This document shows, in pieces, positions 16,590 through 24,397 of a DNA stretch of 64,000 nt (its first letter is position 1; each line of letters opens with the position of its first letter). The notes under the pieces are model-generated. The model saw nothing but the letters and a program-made list of their open reading frames with translations, was not told where the DNA came from and ran no database searches. Made by a program: the position numbers and the translations under genes. The stretch comes from JABFXX01 sp036489755 (lineage in GTDB: Bacteria; Myxococcota_A; Polyangia; Haliangiales; Haliangiaceae): NCBI GenBank assembly GCA_036489755.1, contig DASXFD010000025.1, forward strand, positions 124,001 to 188,000. The letters run 5' to 3'.

Positions 16590-17327
16590 TCAGCCCGCGA
16601 TCGCGTCGTGGATGTAGCGCGCGAGCCCGGGCGCGAGTCGATCGATGTTTGCGGTGAACCGCGGATCGGCGACGAACATCTCGACGAGGCCGCGCTGGAT
16701 CTCGACGCTGCACGGGTAGAACCAGCGCGTGATGTGATCGCGGTGTGCGATCACGGCGGCGCGCACGCGGTCGTCGCTCGGCGGCGCGCCTTCGCGCATG
16801 AGCTCGGCGAACCGTGCGAACACGGCGTCGCCTTCGACGCGGATCGCATCCCATTCGGCCTTGCCGTATTGCTTCGTGCGGCGCGCGGACTCCTTGTACG
16901 CGTCGGTGTGGCCCCAGCGCTGTTCGGCCTCCTCGGCGTGCTGCTCGTGGTCGAACCCGTCGAACAGCGACTTCACTTCGTGCTCCTCCATCGTCGTGCC
17001 TTTCTCGTGGCGAATCGCGGCGTCGAGCGACGCGAGCATCGCGTCGAGCCGAGTGCGCTTGGCGAGCAGCGCCTCGCGATGACGCGCGAGCGCGTCGAGC
17101 CGCGAGAAGCTGGGATCGTCGAGCACACCGGCAATCTCGTCGAGCGGGAGCCCGAGCTCCTTGTAGACGAGCACCTGCTGCAAGCGCAGCACGTCCTCGT
17201 CTCCGTAGAGCCGGTATCCCGCGCGCGTACGGTCCGACGGCTGCACCAAGCCGATCTCGTCGTAATGGTGCAGCGTGCGGACCGTGATGCCGGTCAGCTT
17301 TGCGAGCTCTCCTACCGTGAACGCCAT
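16590..17327 (-). CDS. MerR family transcriptional regulator with TipAS-type ligand-binding domain
   Basis: This is a 245-residue regulator. Residues 1-75 form a MerR-type winged helix: FTVGELAKLTGITVRTLHHY, DEIGLVQPSDRTRAGYRLYG, then the dimerisation helix. The C-terminal half (about 120-245: EVKSLFDGFDHEQHAEEAEQ, WGHTDAYKESARRTKQYGKA) matches the TipAS antibiotic-recognition domain, which binds thiopeptide-like compounds or other amphipathic ligands in Streptomyces TipA. Such proteins activate their targets by twisting promoters with a 19-base spacer. No efflux or resistance gene is adjacent, so the target is unclear; the S41 peptidase gene lies immediately upstream in divergent-free tandem (same strand). 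Confidence 0.92.
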   Translation of the reverse strand: MAFTVGELAKLTGITVRTLHHYDEIGLVQPSDRTRAGYRLYGDEDVLRLQQVLVYKELGLPLDEIAGVLDDPSFSRLDALARHREALLAKRTRLDAMLASLDAAIRHEKGTTMEEHEVKSLFDGFDHEQHAEEAEQRWGHTDAYKESARRTKQYGKAEWDAIRVEGDAVFARFAELMREGAPPSDDRVRAAVIAHRDHITRWFYPCSVEIQRGLVEMFVADPRFTANIDRLAPGLARYIHDAIAG

Positions 17328-17363
17328 CGTGAAGTCACCATGCGGCCTGACGTCGCGTGAGGG

Positions 17364-18770
17364 TCAAGGACGAATTCGATCGATCGCGGTCTGCAGCGGC
17401 AGGTCGAGGTTTTTGCGTAGCGCATCGGGCGTCGCGTCGATCGCGAGATCCGGGACCACGCCGACGTCCTCGATCGGCTGGCCCTCGGCGCTCGTGAGCA
17501 CCCACGTCGGGATGCCGACGTCGGCGTGGCTCGACGGCAGCTCGATCGACACCGGACCACCCGAGCTGCCGCCGGTCGTTTCACCGACGACGAGCGCGTG
17601 GAGATCGGCGCGCAACGCCGCGGTCACCACCTCGCACGTCGACGCGCACGCCGCATCGACGATCACCGCGACCTTGCCCTTGAAGCCGTGATCGAGCGCC
17701 TTGACGGTGACCGGTTGCGGCGGCGAGAAGCCCTGCGCGTCGCCGGTGCCGGCGAGCGCCTTCCACATCGGTCGCCGCGCGATCGTCTCGGGCGCGACGA
17801 GCACGCGATAGCTGCCGAGCGACGCGGTGCCCTCCGCGAGATCGGCGAGCAACCGGTGACCGATGAAGTCGATGCCGCCGCGGTTGCCGCGCAGATCGAT
17901 CGCGATCGCCTTTGCGCCGCGCGCGGTCTCGAGCACCTTGTCGATCTGCTCCGCGCGCTTCGTGCCGCCTTCGAGCGACGCGATCGTCACGACCGCGACG
18001 TCGCCGTTCATCGTCACGGTCGCCGGCTCGCGGTGCGCGTGGTCGAGTTTTTCCGGAACGACTCTGACGTCGACCTCGCCGGTTTGCGTCGCGACGCGGA
18101 TCGTGCGCTCGCGAGGCGGCGAATCTTTGGCGTAGAGCACGGTCGTCCACGTGCGCGCGTACGTCGTCATCGCCGATTCGGGCCGGCTCACCGCGCGCGA
18201 CTGGCCGGCCTCGGCGAGCAGGTCGGCGACCGGCTTGCCATCGATCGCGACGACCTCGTCGCCGGGCGCCACGCCGGCCTTCGTGAACGCGTCGGCGGTG
18301 ACGTGCGCGATCAACAGGCGCATACCGGCGCGCACGGTCGACAGGCCGAGAGAATAAGCGGTGTAGCCGCGTTTCGGCGCAGCAGTCGCGGGCGGGTGAT
18401 ACGTGAGGTGGCCGTCGTGAAAGCGCGCGAGCGCGTCGTAGATCGCCGCGTCGTACTGCGCCCACGTGGTCGCGGCGAGCAGCGCGTGCTCGGCATCCGC
18501 GAACAGCCCGTCTTCATCCAGATGATAGCGGCCGAGCTTCTCGAGCCGGTGCGCGTACATCGTGTCGAGGCTCTTGCGCAGCACCGCGAGCTCGCCCTTG
18601 CGCGAGGCCGCGTTCGGCAGCTCGCCGCGCGCGTGATCCGGATCGTGATACGGCCCGGGCGCGGGCGCGACGACGACCGGCGCCGGGGCAGCGGCAGGTG
18701 CGGGCGCCGCAGCGCACGCGCTAACGACGATGACCGGAAGAAGACGAGCCACCACGAGACGGAGCGGCAC
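17364..18770 (-). CDS. S41 family (tail-specific protease-like) peptidase lipoprotein
   Basis: This 468-residue predicted lipoprotein has an N-terminal helical bundle, a PDZ-like segment (AGVAPGDEVVAIDGKPVADL) and an S41 catalytic core (AKAIAIDLRGNRGGIDFIGH, VAVIVDAACASTCEVVTAAL, VVGETTGGSSGGPVSIELPS). The nucleophile is likely the Ser of CASTCE. The GETTGG loop, lacking the usual Lys, resembles the Tricorn-like or nisin-resistance subgroup. I prefer a GTG start at 18770 giving the lipoprotein signal PLRLVVARLLPVIVVSAC. It overlaps the 3' end of the upstream gene by 50 bases, while the frame could begin at 18884, entirely inside that gene. Confidence 0.82.
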   Translation of the reverse strand: MPLRLVVARLLPVIVVSACAAAPAPAAAPAPVVVAPAPGPYHDPDHARGELPNAASRKGELAVLRKSLDTMYAHRLEKLGRYHLDEDGLFADAEHALLAATTWAQYDAAIYDALARFHDGHLTYHPPATAAPKRGYTAYSLGLSTVRAGMRLLIAHVTADAFTKAGVAPGDEVVAIDGKPVADLLAEAGQSRAVSRPESAMTTYARTWTTVLYAKDSPPRERTIRVATQTGEVDVRVVPEKLDHAHREPATVTMNGDVAVVTIASLEGGTKRAEQIDKVLETARGAKAIAIDLRGNRGGIDFIGHRLLADLAEGTASLGSYRVLVAPETIARRPMWKALAGTGDAQGFSPPQPVTVKALDHGFKGKVAVIVDAACASTCEVVTAALRADLHALVVGETTGGSSGGPVSIELPSSHADVGIPTWVLTSAEGQPIEDVGVVPDLAIDATPDALRKNLDLPLQTAIDRIRP

Positions 18771-19236
18771 GATACGCCGGTGCCGGACCGCGTGCTGGAC
18801 CACCGCGATAGCCGCCGCGAGCGTCGCCGCCTCCGTGGTATCCGCCGTAGGCGCCGTAGGCACCGCCGCGATAGCCGTAGGCACCGCCGCGATAGCCGTA
18901 GCCGCCGCCGCGATAACCGTAGCCGCCGTGATAGTGCGCGTACGCTTCGGGCCGCGCGATGCCGCGGATGCCGACCGGCACGTCGTACGCGACGCCCCAG
19001 CCGCGGTTGTAGAAGCCGGACCGGTACCAGACGCCGCCGTCCTGGCGCCAGTAGAAGCCGTCGGAGTAGAAGACCGGGTAGTCGTAGTCGTCGATGACCT
19101 GGACGCCCGGGCCGACGTACTCCATCTGCGGCGCCGAATAGCCGTACCCGTACCCGTAGCTCACACCCACCGCCGGCTCTTCGCTGTAGCAACCGGCCGC
19201 GAGCATCGCGATCGCGATCAGGAGTAGTCGCTTCAT
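18721..19236 (-). CDS. Gly/Tyr-rich repeat lipoprotein
   Basis: This 171-residue lipoprotein (MKRLLLIAIAMLAAGC, lipobox AAGC) has an AGGAG ribosome-binding site six bases before the ATG at 19236. The mature N-terminal half holds aromatic-rich motifs (SYGYGYGYSAPQMEYVGPGV, DYPVFYSDGFYWRQDGGVWY) that recall the YXWxxGxWY-type motifs of small cell-envelope proteins. The C-terminal half is a low-complexity run of GGYGYRGG repeats. The function is unknown; such proteins are often surface-exposed. A TATGCT box (19263-19258) may be its -10 element. The S41 peptidase gene overlaps its 3' end. Confidence 0.78.
   Translation of the reverse strand: MKRLLLIAIAMLAAGCYSEEPAVGVSYGYGYGYSAPQMEYVGPGVQVIDDYDYPVFYSDGFYWRQDGGVWYRSGFYNRGWGVAYDVPVGIRGIARPEAYAHYHGGYGYRGGGYGYRGGAYGYRGGAYGAYGGYHGGGDARGGYRGGPARGPAPAYRAAPSRGGSSSSGHRR
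18840..18930 (-). repeat. 21-base tandem repeats encoding GGxYGYR units
   Basis: About four imperfect copies of a 21-base unit (forward strand GCACCGCCGCGATAGCCGTAG and variants) encode successive Gly-Gly-x-Tyr-Gly-Tyr-Arg units of the lipoprotein. The unit is a multiple of three bases, so copy-number change keeps the frame. Confidence 0.75.
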
Positions 19237-19244
19237 AGTCGCTC

Positions 19245-19781
19245 CTAAGAAGACCCTAGCATATCGAGCGTGGCTTCGAAGAGGCGGCCGCCGATCGTGA
19301 GGTAAACGGACCCGCCCGTGATCGAGAGATCCCAGCGGTTCATGCGATCTAAGGTGACCGCGATCGCATCGAGCAGATCTGCGGAAAGCCCGACGATCTC
19401 GAGCTCGTCCGCGCGGTGAATGTCCTTTGTGGCGTCGCGCAGCGCGGACGGAGATTTCCACGTGTAGACGACGACCCGCGGGCTCGCCTTCGCGGCCTTG
19501 TGCAGCCGCTCGGGGCTCGGGTTGCCGACCTCGATCCAGGCGACGAGATCGCCGCGCAAGTCGCGCTGGACCAGCGCCGGCTCGATATCGTCGGAGACGC
19601 CGCCTTTGCTGAAGTCGAGGCCTTCGGCGTGCTCGAGCGCGCGGGCGAGCACGCGCGCGACGAGGTAGCGCTCGCTCTCCGACGGGTGTTGCGCGACGCG
19701 CAGATCGAGGTCCGCGTAGAGCTCGCGATCGACGTGCGCGAGCGCGATCGCGAACCGGCGCATCGTCGCCGGCAGCGCCAT
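19245..19781 (-). CDS. yaeQ: YaeQ family protein
   Basis: This 178-residue protein matches the YaeQ family, cytosolic proteins with a PD-(D/E)XK nuclease-like fold and no established reaction. Conserved segments are MALPATMRRFAIALAHVDRE, LRVAQHPSESERYLVARVLA, the acidic DDIEPALVQRDLRGD and WIEVGNPSPERLHKAAKASP. The ATG at 19781 overlaps the stop of the upstream gene (TGATG), which fixes the start although the frame stays open to 20129. Confidence 0.9.
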   Translation of the reverse strand: MALPATMRRFAIALAHVDRELYADLDLRVAQHPSESERYLVARVLARALEHAEGLDFSKGGVSDDIEPALVQRDLRGDLVAWIEVGNPSPERLHKAAKASPRVVVYTWKSPSALRDATKDIHRADELEIVGLSADLLDAIAVTLDRMNRWDLSITGGSVYLTIGGRLFEATLDMLGSS

Positions 19782-20191
19782 CAGGACTTCTTCGTGAGCT
19801 TGTGTGCCCGAGCGCGCGGGCGCTCGACGATCTTGAAGTCTTCGTCGTCGATCGCGACGCGGCCCGAGTCCTCGTGGATGAACTCGAGCTCGTAGTCGAT
19901 CTCGTAATCCGAGATCGCGTCGACGTGCTTGCGATCGGGATGATCGGATGCGTAGCCGACCATCCCGTTGAACGTCATGAAGTAGGCGCCGAGCCCACCC
20001 GCCGGATCGGGCCCGGTCTGCTCGAGGATCGCCGACGAGTCCATCTGCAGGCGCGCGCCGTCGGGCAACCGGACCGCCGTGACCTGTGCCTTGTAGCCGT
20101 CGCCCGGCACGCCGTCGGTCGCGAGCCACCGCAGGCGTAGCGGCCGATCTTTGTCGAGCCGGAAGTTGACGAGCACGTTGCCCTCGCTCAT
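19781..20191 (-). CDS. Hypothetical protein upstream of yaeQ
   Basis: This 136-residue soluble protein has no signal peptide and matches no family I recognise. It begins MSEGNVLVNFRLDKDRPLRL and has an acidic segment ISDYEIDYELEFIHEDSG before a Lys/Arg-rich end (RPRARAHKLTKKS). The ATG at 20191 is supported by a TATCCT box ending exactly six bases upstream. Translation is coupled to yaeQ by the TGATG overlap, so the two may act together. Confidence 0.7.
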   Translation of the reverse strand: MSEGNVLVNFRLDKDRPLRLRWLATDGVPGDGYKAQVTAVRLPDGARLQMDSSAILEQTGPDPAGGLGAYFMTFNGMVGYASDHPDRKHVDAISDYEIDYELEFIHEDSGRVAIDDEDFKIVERPRARAHKLTKKS

Positions 20192-20197
20192 GGCGCG

Positions 20198-20203
20198 AGG
20201 ATA
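20198..20203 (-). promoter_or_regulatory. -10 box of a probable leaderless promoter (yaeQ operon)
   Basis: TATCCT on the minus strand, then CGCGCC, then ATG at 20191. The divergent gloA start lies only 35 bases away, with a weaker TACGCA box six bases before its own ATG. Confidence 0.55.
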
Positions 20204-20226
20204 CCCAGAAGTGCTACGCAACTTCC

Positions 20227-20649
20227 ATGCGCTACCTGCACACGATGATCCGCGTGCGCGACTTACCCGCCGCGGTGCGGTTCTTCTGCGAAGGCCTCGG
20301 GCTTCGCGAGCTGCGGCGGCGCGACCACGAGCAGGGCCGCTACACGCTCGTGTTTCTCGGTGAACGCGAAGGTGATTCGCCGCAGCTCGAGCTCACGTGC
20401 AACTGGGATCAGCAAGACGCGTACACGTCGGGCCGCAACTTCGGCCACGTCGCGTACGAGGTCGACGACATCTACGCCGCGTGCCAGCGCTTCGTCGATC
20501 ACGGCTACGCGATCTCGCGGCCGCCGCGCGACGGACACATGGCGTTCGTGCGCTCGCCCGATCTGGTCTCCGTCGAGCTCTTGCAGAAGGGCGCCGCGCG
20601 CGAGCCCGCCGAGCCGTGGAAATCGATGTCGAACATCGGCGAGTGGTAA
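20227..20649 (+). CDS. gloA: Glyoxalase I (lactoylglutathione lyase), VOC superfamily
   Basis: This 140-residue enzyme converts the methylglyoxal-glutathione hemithioacetal to lactoylglutathione, detoxifying methylglyoxal. The four metal ligands of the Ni/Zn site are seen at the expected places: His5 (RYLHTMIRV), Glu55 (QLELTCNW), His74 (FGHVAYEVDD) and Glu117 (SVELLQ). The spacing matches E. coli GloA closely. The gene is followed after three bases by smpB and is probably co-transcribed with it. Confidence 0.9.
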   Translation: MRYLHTMIRVRDLPAAVRFFCEGLGLRELRRRDHEQGRYTLVFLGEREGDSPQLELTCNWDQQDAYTSGRNFGHVAYEVDDIYAACQRFVDHGYAISRPPRDGHMAFVRSPDLVSVELLQKGAAREPAEPWKSMSNIGEW

Positions 20650-20652
20650 GCC

Positions 20653-21123
20653 GTGCGCGCGACCGCCGACGACATTCTCAAGGTCATCGCGACCAACCGT
20701 AAGGCGACGCACGACTACCACATCCACGACAAGTTCGAGGCGGGCATCCAGCTCGTGGGCAGCGAGGTCAAGTCGCTGCGCGACGCGAAGGTCGTGATCA
20801 GCGATGGCTGGGCCGAGGTGCGCAAGGGCCAGGCGTACCTGCACAACGTGCAGATCCAGGAGTACGCGCAGGCGAACCGCTGGGGCCACGAGCCGATCCG
20901 CGTGCGCAAGCTGCTGTTGCATCGCCACGAGCTCGACAAGCTCGAGAAGCAGACGGTGATCAAGGGCTACACGCTCATCCCGCTCGCGCTCTACTTCAAA
21001 GGGCACCGCGTGAAGGTCGAGCTCGCGCTCGTCACCAACAAGAAGCAACACGACAAGCGCGCGACGAAGAAAGCCGCCGACGATCAGCGCGAGATGGACC
21101 GGGCGATCAAGCGCGCCCGCTGA
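20653..21123 (+). CDS. smpB: SsrA-binding protein SmpB
   Basis: This is the 156-residue tmRNA-binding protein of trans-translation, which positions tmRNA in the ribosomal A site. Conserved segments are IATNRKATHDYHIHDKFEAG, IQLVGSEVKSLRDAKVVISD, WAEVRKGQAYLHNVQIQEYA and the basic C-terminal tail KKQHDKRATKKAADD. The start is a GTG at 20653. Its RNA partner ssrA is also in this window (9464-9817). Confidence 0.96.
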   Translation: MRATADDILKVIATNRKATHDYHIHDKFEAGIQLVGSEVKSLRDAKVVISDGWAEVRKGQAYLHNVQIQEYAQANRWGHEPIRVRKLLLHRHELDKLEKQTVIKGYTLIPLALYFKGHRVKVELALVTNKKQHDKRATKKAADDQREMDRAIKRAR

Positions 21124-21406
21124 CCAGCTTGCACGCGTGGCCCAGCACCTTCGGGCCATCGACGGTGCCGGTCGGCGTCGGCGTCCAGCCACGCGCGACG
21201 CGCGCGTCGAGTAGCTCGTCGGCGGTCGGGCGGTGGTCCCACACGGAGACCGCATTCAGCGCGCCGAGTCACGTCGCATCGAACACGAGGAAGTGATCGG
21301 CCTCGGCCACGATCACGTCGTGCGTGTACTCGTCCTGCACGACGACGTCGACGATCATCAGATCCGGGCGGCGAACGATGTCCTCGAGCGTGCGCGGCGT
21401 CGTCAT
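21107..21406 (-). CDS. Unknown small protein gene interrupted by one in-frame TGA (selenoprotein candidate or pseudogene)
   Basis: From the ATG at 21406 a protein-like frame of 99 codons runs to the TGA at 21107-21109, broken once by TGA at codon 46 (21271-21269). Both sides look like normal protein: upstream VDVVVQDEYTHDVIVAEADH and FLVFDAT, downstream LGALNAVSVWDHRPTADELL and GWTPTPTGTVDGPKVLGHAC. A TAAGCT box ends exactly six bases before the ATG, as for confirmed neighbours, so the start looks genuine. A hairpin resembling a bacterial SECIS element follows the TGA. The alternatives are a nonsense mutation or a sequencing error. The 3' end overlaps smpB by 17 bases. I do not recognise the family. 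Confidence 0.5.
21235..21251 (-). promoter_or_regulatory. SECIS-like hairpin downstream of the in-frame TGA
   Basis: On the minus strand GGTCTCCGTGTGGGACC folds as GGUC/GACC, a bulged U, CC/GG, and a GUGU loop, beginning 18 bases after the TGA. The bulged U and a G/U-containing apical loop at this distance resemble the E. coli fdhF SECIS element. Such short hairpins also occur by chance in G+C-rich DNA. Confidence 0.3.
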
Positions 21407-21412
21407 CCGGCG

Positions 21413-21418
21413 AGCTTA
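21413..21418 (-). promoter_or_regulatory. -10 box of a probable leaderless promoter (TGA-interrupted gene)
   Basis: TAAGCT on the minus strand, then CGCCGG, then ATG at 21406. This is the same hexamer and spacing as before the gene at 58861. The remaining 21419-21622 region shows no gene that I can support. Confidence 0.5.
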
Positions 21419-21622
21419 CTGGATGGGGACGCTGACCGTCGTCGATGCGGAGCGACCTCACGTCGAGAGCATTTTTGTGCACGAACAGGACCTGCGAGTC
21501 ATGCACGGAGCCGCTGCGCGGCCCCTTGTGCGGCACGCGACCGCGCGGCTGCCTCGATTTTCCGAGGGCGCGCCGCGGTTTTTTTGCGCAGCTCGTGCGG
21601 CGGCCGGGTTATCCCCACGCCG

Positions 21623-22117
21623 ATGGTCGTTGGGCCTGAAGACCGACTGACCACGCTCTACCGCATGTATGGCCCCGTCATTTATTCGCGTTGCGTGCGC
21701 CTGCTGGGCGATCGCGCCGCCGCCGAAGACGCGACCCAGGAGACGTTCGTGCGGATCCAGCGACACCTCGCGAAGGCACCCGATCCGACCGAGGCGCTCG
21801 CGTGGGTCTATCGCATCGCGACGAACTACTGCTTGAACGAGATCCGCGACCGCAAGCTGCGGCCCGTCGCGGAGGCCGAGCTCCCCGAGCTCGCGACGGG
21901 CAACCTCGAAGCCGCGCTCGCCGATCGCGACCTCGTCGCGCACATCGTGCGGCGCAGCTCCGAGCAGGTGCGCGCGGTCGCGTGGCTGCATCACGTCGAC
22001 GGCATGGATCAAGGCGAGGTCGCGCGCGTGCTCGGCATCTCGCGCCGCACGGTCGTCAACCGGCTCGCCGAGTTCAGGCACGACGCGCGCGAGCTCGTCG
22101 CGAGGACCGCGTCGTGA
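21623..22117 (+). CDS. ECF-type RNA polymerase sigma factor
   Basis: This is a 164-residue sigma-70 family factor. Region 2 is visible in LYRMYGPVIYSRCVRLLGDR, AAEDATQETFVRIQRHLAKA and LAWVYRIATNYCLNEIRDRK. Region 4 is AWLHHVDGMDQGEVARVLGI followed by SRRTVVNRLAEFRH. The ATG at 21623 gives a normal region 2 start, while the frame upstream is open but not protein-like. Its stop overlaps the GTG start of the next gene (GTGA), a predicted anti-sigma factor, and that gene in turn overlaps a caspase-like gene, making a tightly coupled three-gene operon. Confidence 0.9.
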   Translation: MVVGPEDRLTTLYRMYGPVIYSRCVRLLGDRAAAEDATQETFVRIQRHLAKAPDPTEALAWVYRIATNYCLNEIRDRKLRPVAEAELPELATGNLEAALADRDLVAHIVRRSSEQVRAVAWLHHVDGMDQGEVARVLGISRRTVVNRLAEFRHDARELVARTAS

Positions 22118-22836
22118 CGCACCTGTCGGCGTTCACGCTCGACGCGCTCGCGCTCGGCACGGAGACGGCCGGCGCGCGCGAGCATCTCGCGGCATGTGCG
22201 CGGTGCCGCGGCGATCTCGAAGCCGCGCAGGCGCTGCGCGAGCACTTCACCGCGCACGTGTTGTCGCGCACGCTGCCGGTGCGCCGCCGCCGGCCCGTGT
22301 GGCCGTGGTTCGCGTTGCCGGCGCTCGCCGCGGCGATCGCGCTCGTCGCGATCATCGTGCGGCCATCGCATCGCGCGGCGGAGCCCGAGCTCGCGATCAA
22401 AGGCGACGCGGCGTGGCAGGTGTTCGCGAACCGCGATGGCCAGACGTTCGCGGTGCACGACGGCACCGAGCTCGCGCCCGGCGATCGCATCCGGTTCGCC
22501 GTGATCCCCGACGGTGCGCGCTACTTGCTCGTCGCGTCGATCGACGGCGCCGGCGTCGCGTCGATCTATTACCCGTACGATGGCGCCGAGAGCGCGGCGA
22601 TCCCCGCCGGCGATCGCGTGGAGCTGCCGGGCAGCATCGTGCTCGACGCCGCGCCGGGGCCCGAGCGCGTGTTCGCGGTGTTCTCCGACGAGCCGATCGG
22701 CGCGACGGCCGTCGCAGATCGACTGCGCGCGGTCGGCGCCGACGGGCCCGACGCGATCCGCCGCATCCACGCGCTCGTACTGCCGGGCGTGCGCGGGCAA
22801 ACCTCGGTCGTCTTCGAGAAGTCCGTGCCGCAATGA
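22114..22836 (+). CDS. Anti-sigma factor with zinc-binding motif and DUF4384-like extracytoplasmic domain
   Basis: This 240-residue predicted membrane regulator of the preceding sigma factor begins with GTG at 22114. The N-terminal part has the zinc anti-sigma pattern HxxxCxxC in H-LAA-C-AR-C (about residues 26-33). One transmembrane helix follows (WPWFALPALAAAIALVAIIV), then an outside domain with GDRIRFAVIPDGARYLLVAS and ASIYYPYDGAESA that resembles the DUF4384 surface domain often seen next to caspases. It would hold the sigma factor until a signal outside releases it. Start and stop overlap both neighbours. Confidence 0.8.
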   Translation: MTHLSAFTLDALALGTETAGAREHLAACARCRGDLEAAQALREHFTAHVLSRTLPVRRRRPVWPWFALPALAAAIALVAIIVRPSHRAAEPELAIKGDAAWQVFANRDGQTFAVHDGTELAPGDRIRFAVIPDGARYLLVASIDGAGVASIYYPYDGAESAAIPAGDRVELPGSIVLDAAPGPERVFAVFSDEPIGATAVADRLRAVGADGPDAIRRIHALVLPGVRGQTSVVFEKSVPQ

Positions 22837-24341
22837 AGCTCGCCGCCGCCATCTTGATCGCGTGCGCCGGTATCGCGGCCGCCGGCACGCATCGCGTCGC
22901 GATCGTCGTCGGCAACAACGTCGGCAACGGCGATCGCCCGCCGCTGCACTACGCGGAGACCGACGCGGGCAAGCTCGCCGAGGTGCTCGTCGAGCTCGGC
23001 GGCGTCGCGCCGGCGAACCTCGCGTTGCTGCAAGGCAAAGATCTGGCCACGCTCGACGCCGCGCTCGCGCACGCGAAGCAACAGATCGCCGCGTTCCACG
23101 CCGATCCGACGAGCCGCGTGATCGTGATCTTCTATTTCTCGGGCCACTCCGACGGCGAGGCGCTCGAGCTCGGCCGCGATCGCTTGTCGTTCGGGGATCT
23201 GCGCAGCTGGCTCGCGACCGCCGGCGCCGAGGTGCGCGTCGCGATCGTCGACAGCTGCAAGAGCGGCGCGCTGCTCGCGGCGAAGGGCGGCACGCCCGGC
23301 CCGTCGTTTCAGATCCTGCTCACCGACGACGTCGCGAGCACCGGCGAGGCGCTGCTGACCTCGAGCGCCGCCGACGAGGTCGCGCTCGAGTCGCGCGAGA
23401 TCGGCGGCTCGTTCTTCACGCATCACTTCATCTCGGGCCTGCGCGGCGCGGCCGATGCCTCGGGCGACGGCGTCGTCACGCTCACCGAAGCGTATCGCTA
23501 CGCGTACGCGCACACGATCAAGACGACCGGCGAGACCGTGATCGGCCCGCAGCATCCAGCCTACGACTATCGGCTCACCGGCCAGGGCGAGCTCGTGCTG
23601 TCCGAGCTGTCCAAGCCGACCGCGAAGCTGTCGCTGCCGCGCGGCTTCGATCGCATCCTCGTCACCGATCGCGCGCACGACGAGGTCGTCGCCGAGGTCG
23701 GGCCCGACGCGGCCGGCGTGCTCGCGGTCAAGGCGGGCCGCTACAACATTCGCGCGTGGCGCGGCGGCCAGACGTTCGCGGGCAACCTCGAGGTCGCCGT
23801 CGGCGAAGACCGCGTCGTGGCCGCGAGCGAGCTCGCCGCGACCGGCGCGGTGTCGACCGCGAGCAAGGGCGGCGATCCGCCGGCCGATGGTCCCGAAATG
23901 TTCGTCGCGGGCGGCGGCATCGGCGGCGTCGCGAGCGGGCTCGGCCTCGTGCCGGCCGCGCGCCTCGAGCTCGTGCTGCCATCGGGGCTATCGGCAACGT
24001 TGTTCGGCGGCACGCGCGGCACTACGTCGTACGGCGCGGACTTTCGCGAGAGCCAGCTGTTCGCGCTCGTCGGTTATCGCCGCGGCATCGAGCACGGCCG
24101 CTGGCGCGCGTGGATCGGCGCCGAGGTCGGCGCGGGCGTCATCGCGCAGACGCATCTCGTGACGGACGAGTACTCGGCCGCCGCCGCGGCCGGCGTGTTC
24201 GCCGGCGGCTCGGTCGATCTGTCGTCGCGCCTGCGGCTCGCGCTCGAGCCGTCGATCGATGGCGAGCTGTTGCGCCGCGACGGCGGTGCGGCGGCGGTTG
24301 CGATCCCCGGCGTGTGGCTCGGGTTCATGTTTACGTTTTGA
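22833..24341 (+). CDS. Caspase-family (C14) peptidase with C-terminal beta-barrel-like region
   Basis: This is a 502-residue secreted protein. A signal peptide (MKLAAAILIACAGIAAAG) precedes a caspase fold with the dyad His105 (YFSGHSDGEA) and Cys142 (AIVDSCKSGA) and a typical first strand HRVAIVVGNNVGNGDRPPLH. The peptidase domain ends near residue 250. A Gly-rich region and a series of amphipathic strands follow (ARLELVLPSGLSATLFGGTR, LFALVGYRRGI, GVWLGFMFTF), ending in Phe like an outer-membrane barrel. The ATG overlaps the anti-sigma stop (ATGA). A caspase under its own sigma/anti-sigma pair suggests a stress- or signal-induced proteolytic function at the envelope. Confidence 0.85.
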   Translation: MKLAAAILIACAGIAAAGTHRVAIVVGNNVGNGDRPPLHYAETDAGKLAEVLVELGGVAPANLALLQGKDLATLDAALAHAKQQIAAFHADPTSRVIVIFYFSGHSDGEALELGRDRLSFGDLRSWLATAGAEVRVAIVDSCKSGALLAAKGGTPGPSFQILLTDDVASTGEALLTSSAADEVALESREIGGSFFTHHFISGLRGAADASGDGVVTLTEAYRYAYAHTIKTTGETVIGPQHPAYDYRLTGQGELVLSELSKPTAKLSLPRGFDRILVTDRAHDEVVAEVGPDAAGVLAVKAGRYNIRAWRGGQTFAGNLEVAVGEDRVVAASELAATGAVSTASKGGDPPADGPEMFVAGGGIGGVASGLGLVPAARLELVLPSGLSATLFGGTRGTTSYGADFRESQLFALVGYRRGIEHGRWRAWIGAEVGAGVIAQTHLVTDEYSAAAAAGVFAGGSVDLSSRLRLALEPSIDGELLRRDGGAAAVAIPGVWLGFMFTF

Positions 24342-24397
24342 TCGAAGGTGCGCAGCTCGTCGAGCGCGCGGGTTTGATGGGCAAAGGAGACACAAAA

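Noticed and set aside
21419..21622. Possible gene in the gap before the ECF sigma factor
   Set aside because: No frame begins with a plausible start, ribosome-binding site or motif; the upstream extension of the sigma frame is low-complexity and rich in Arg/Ala.
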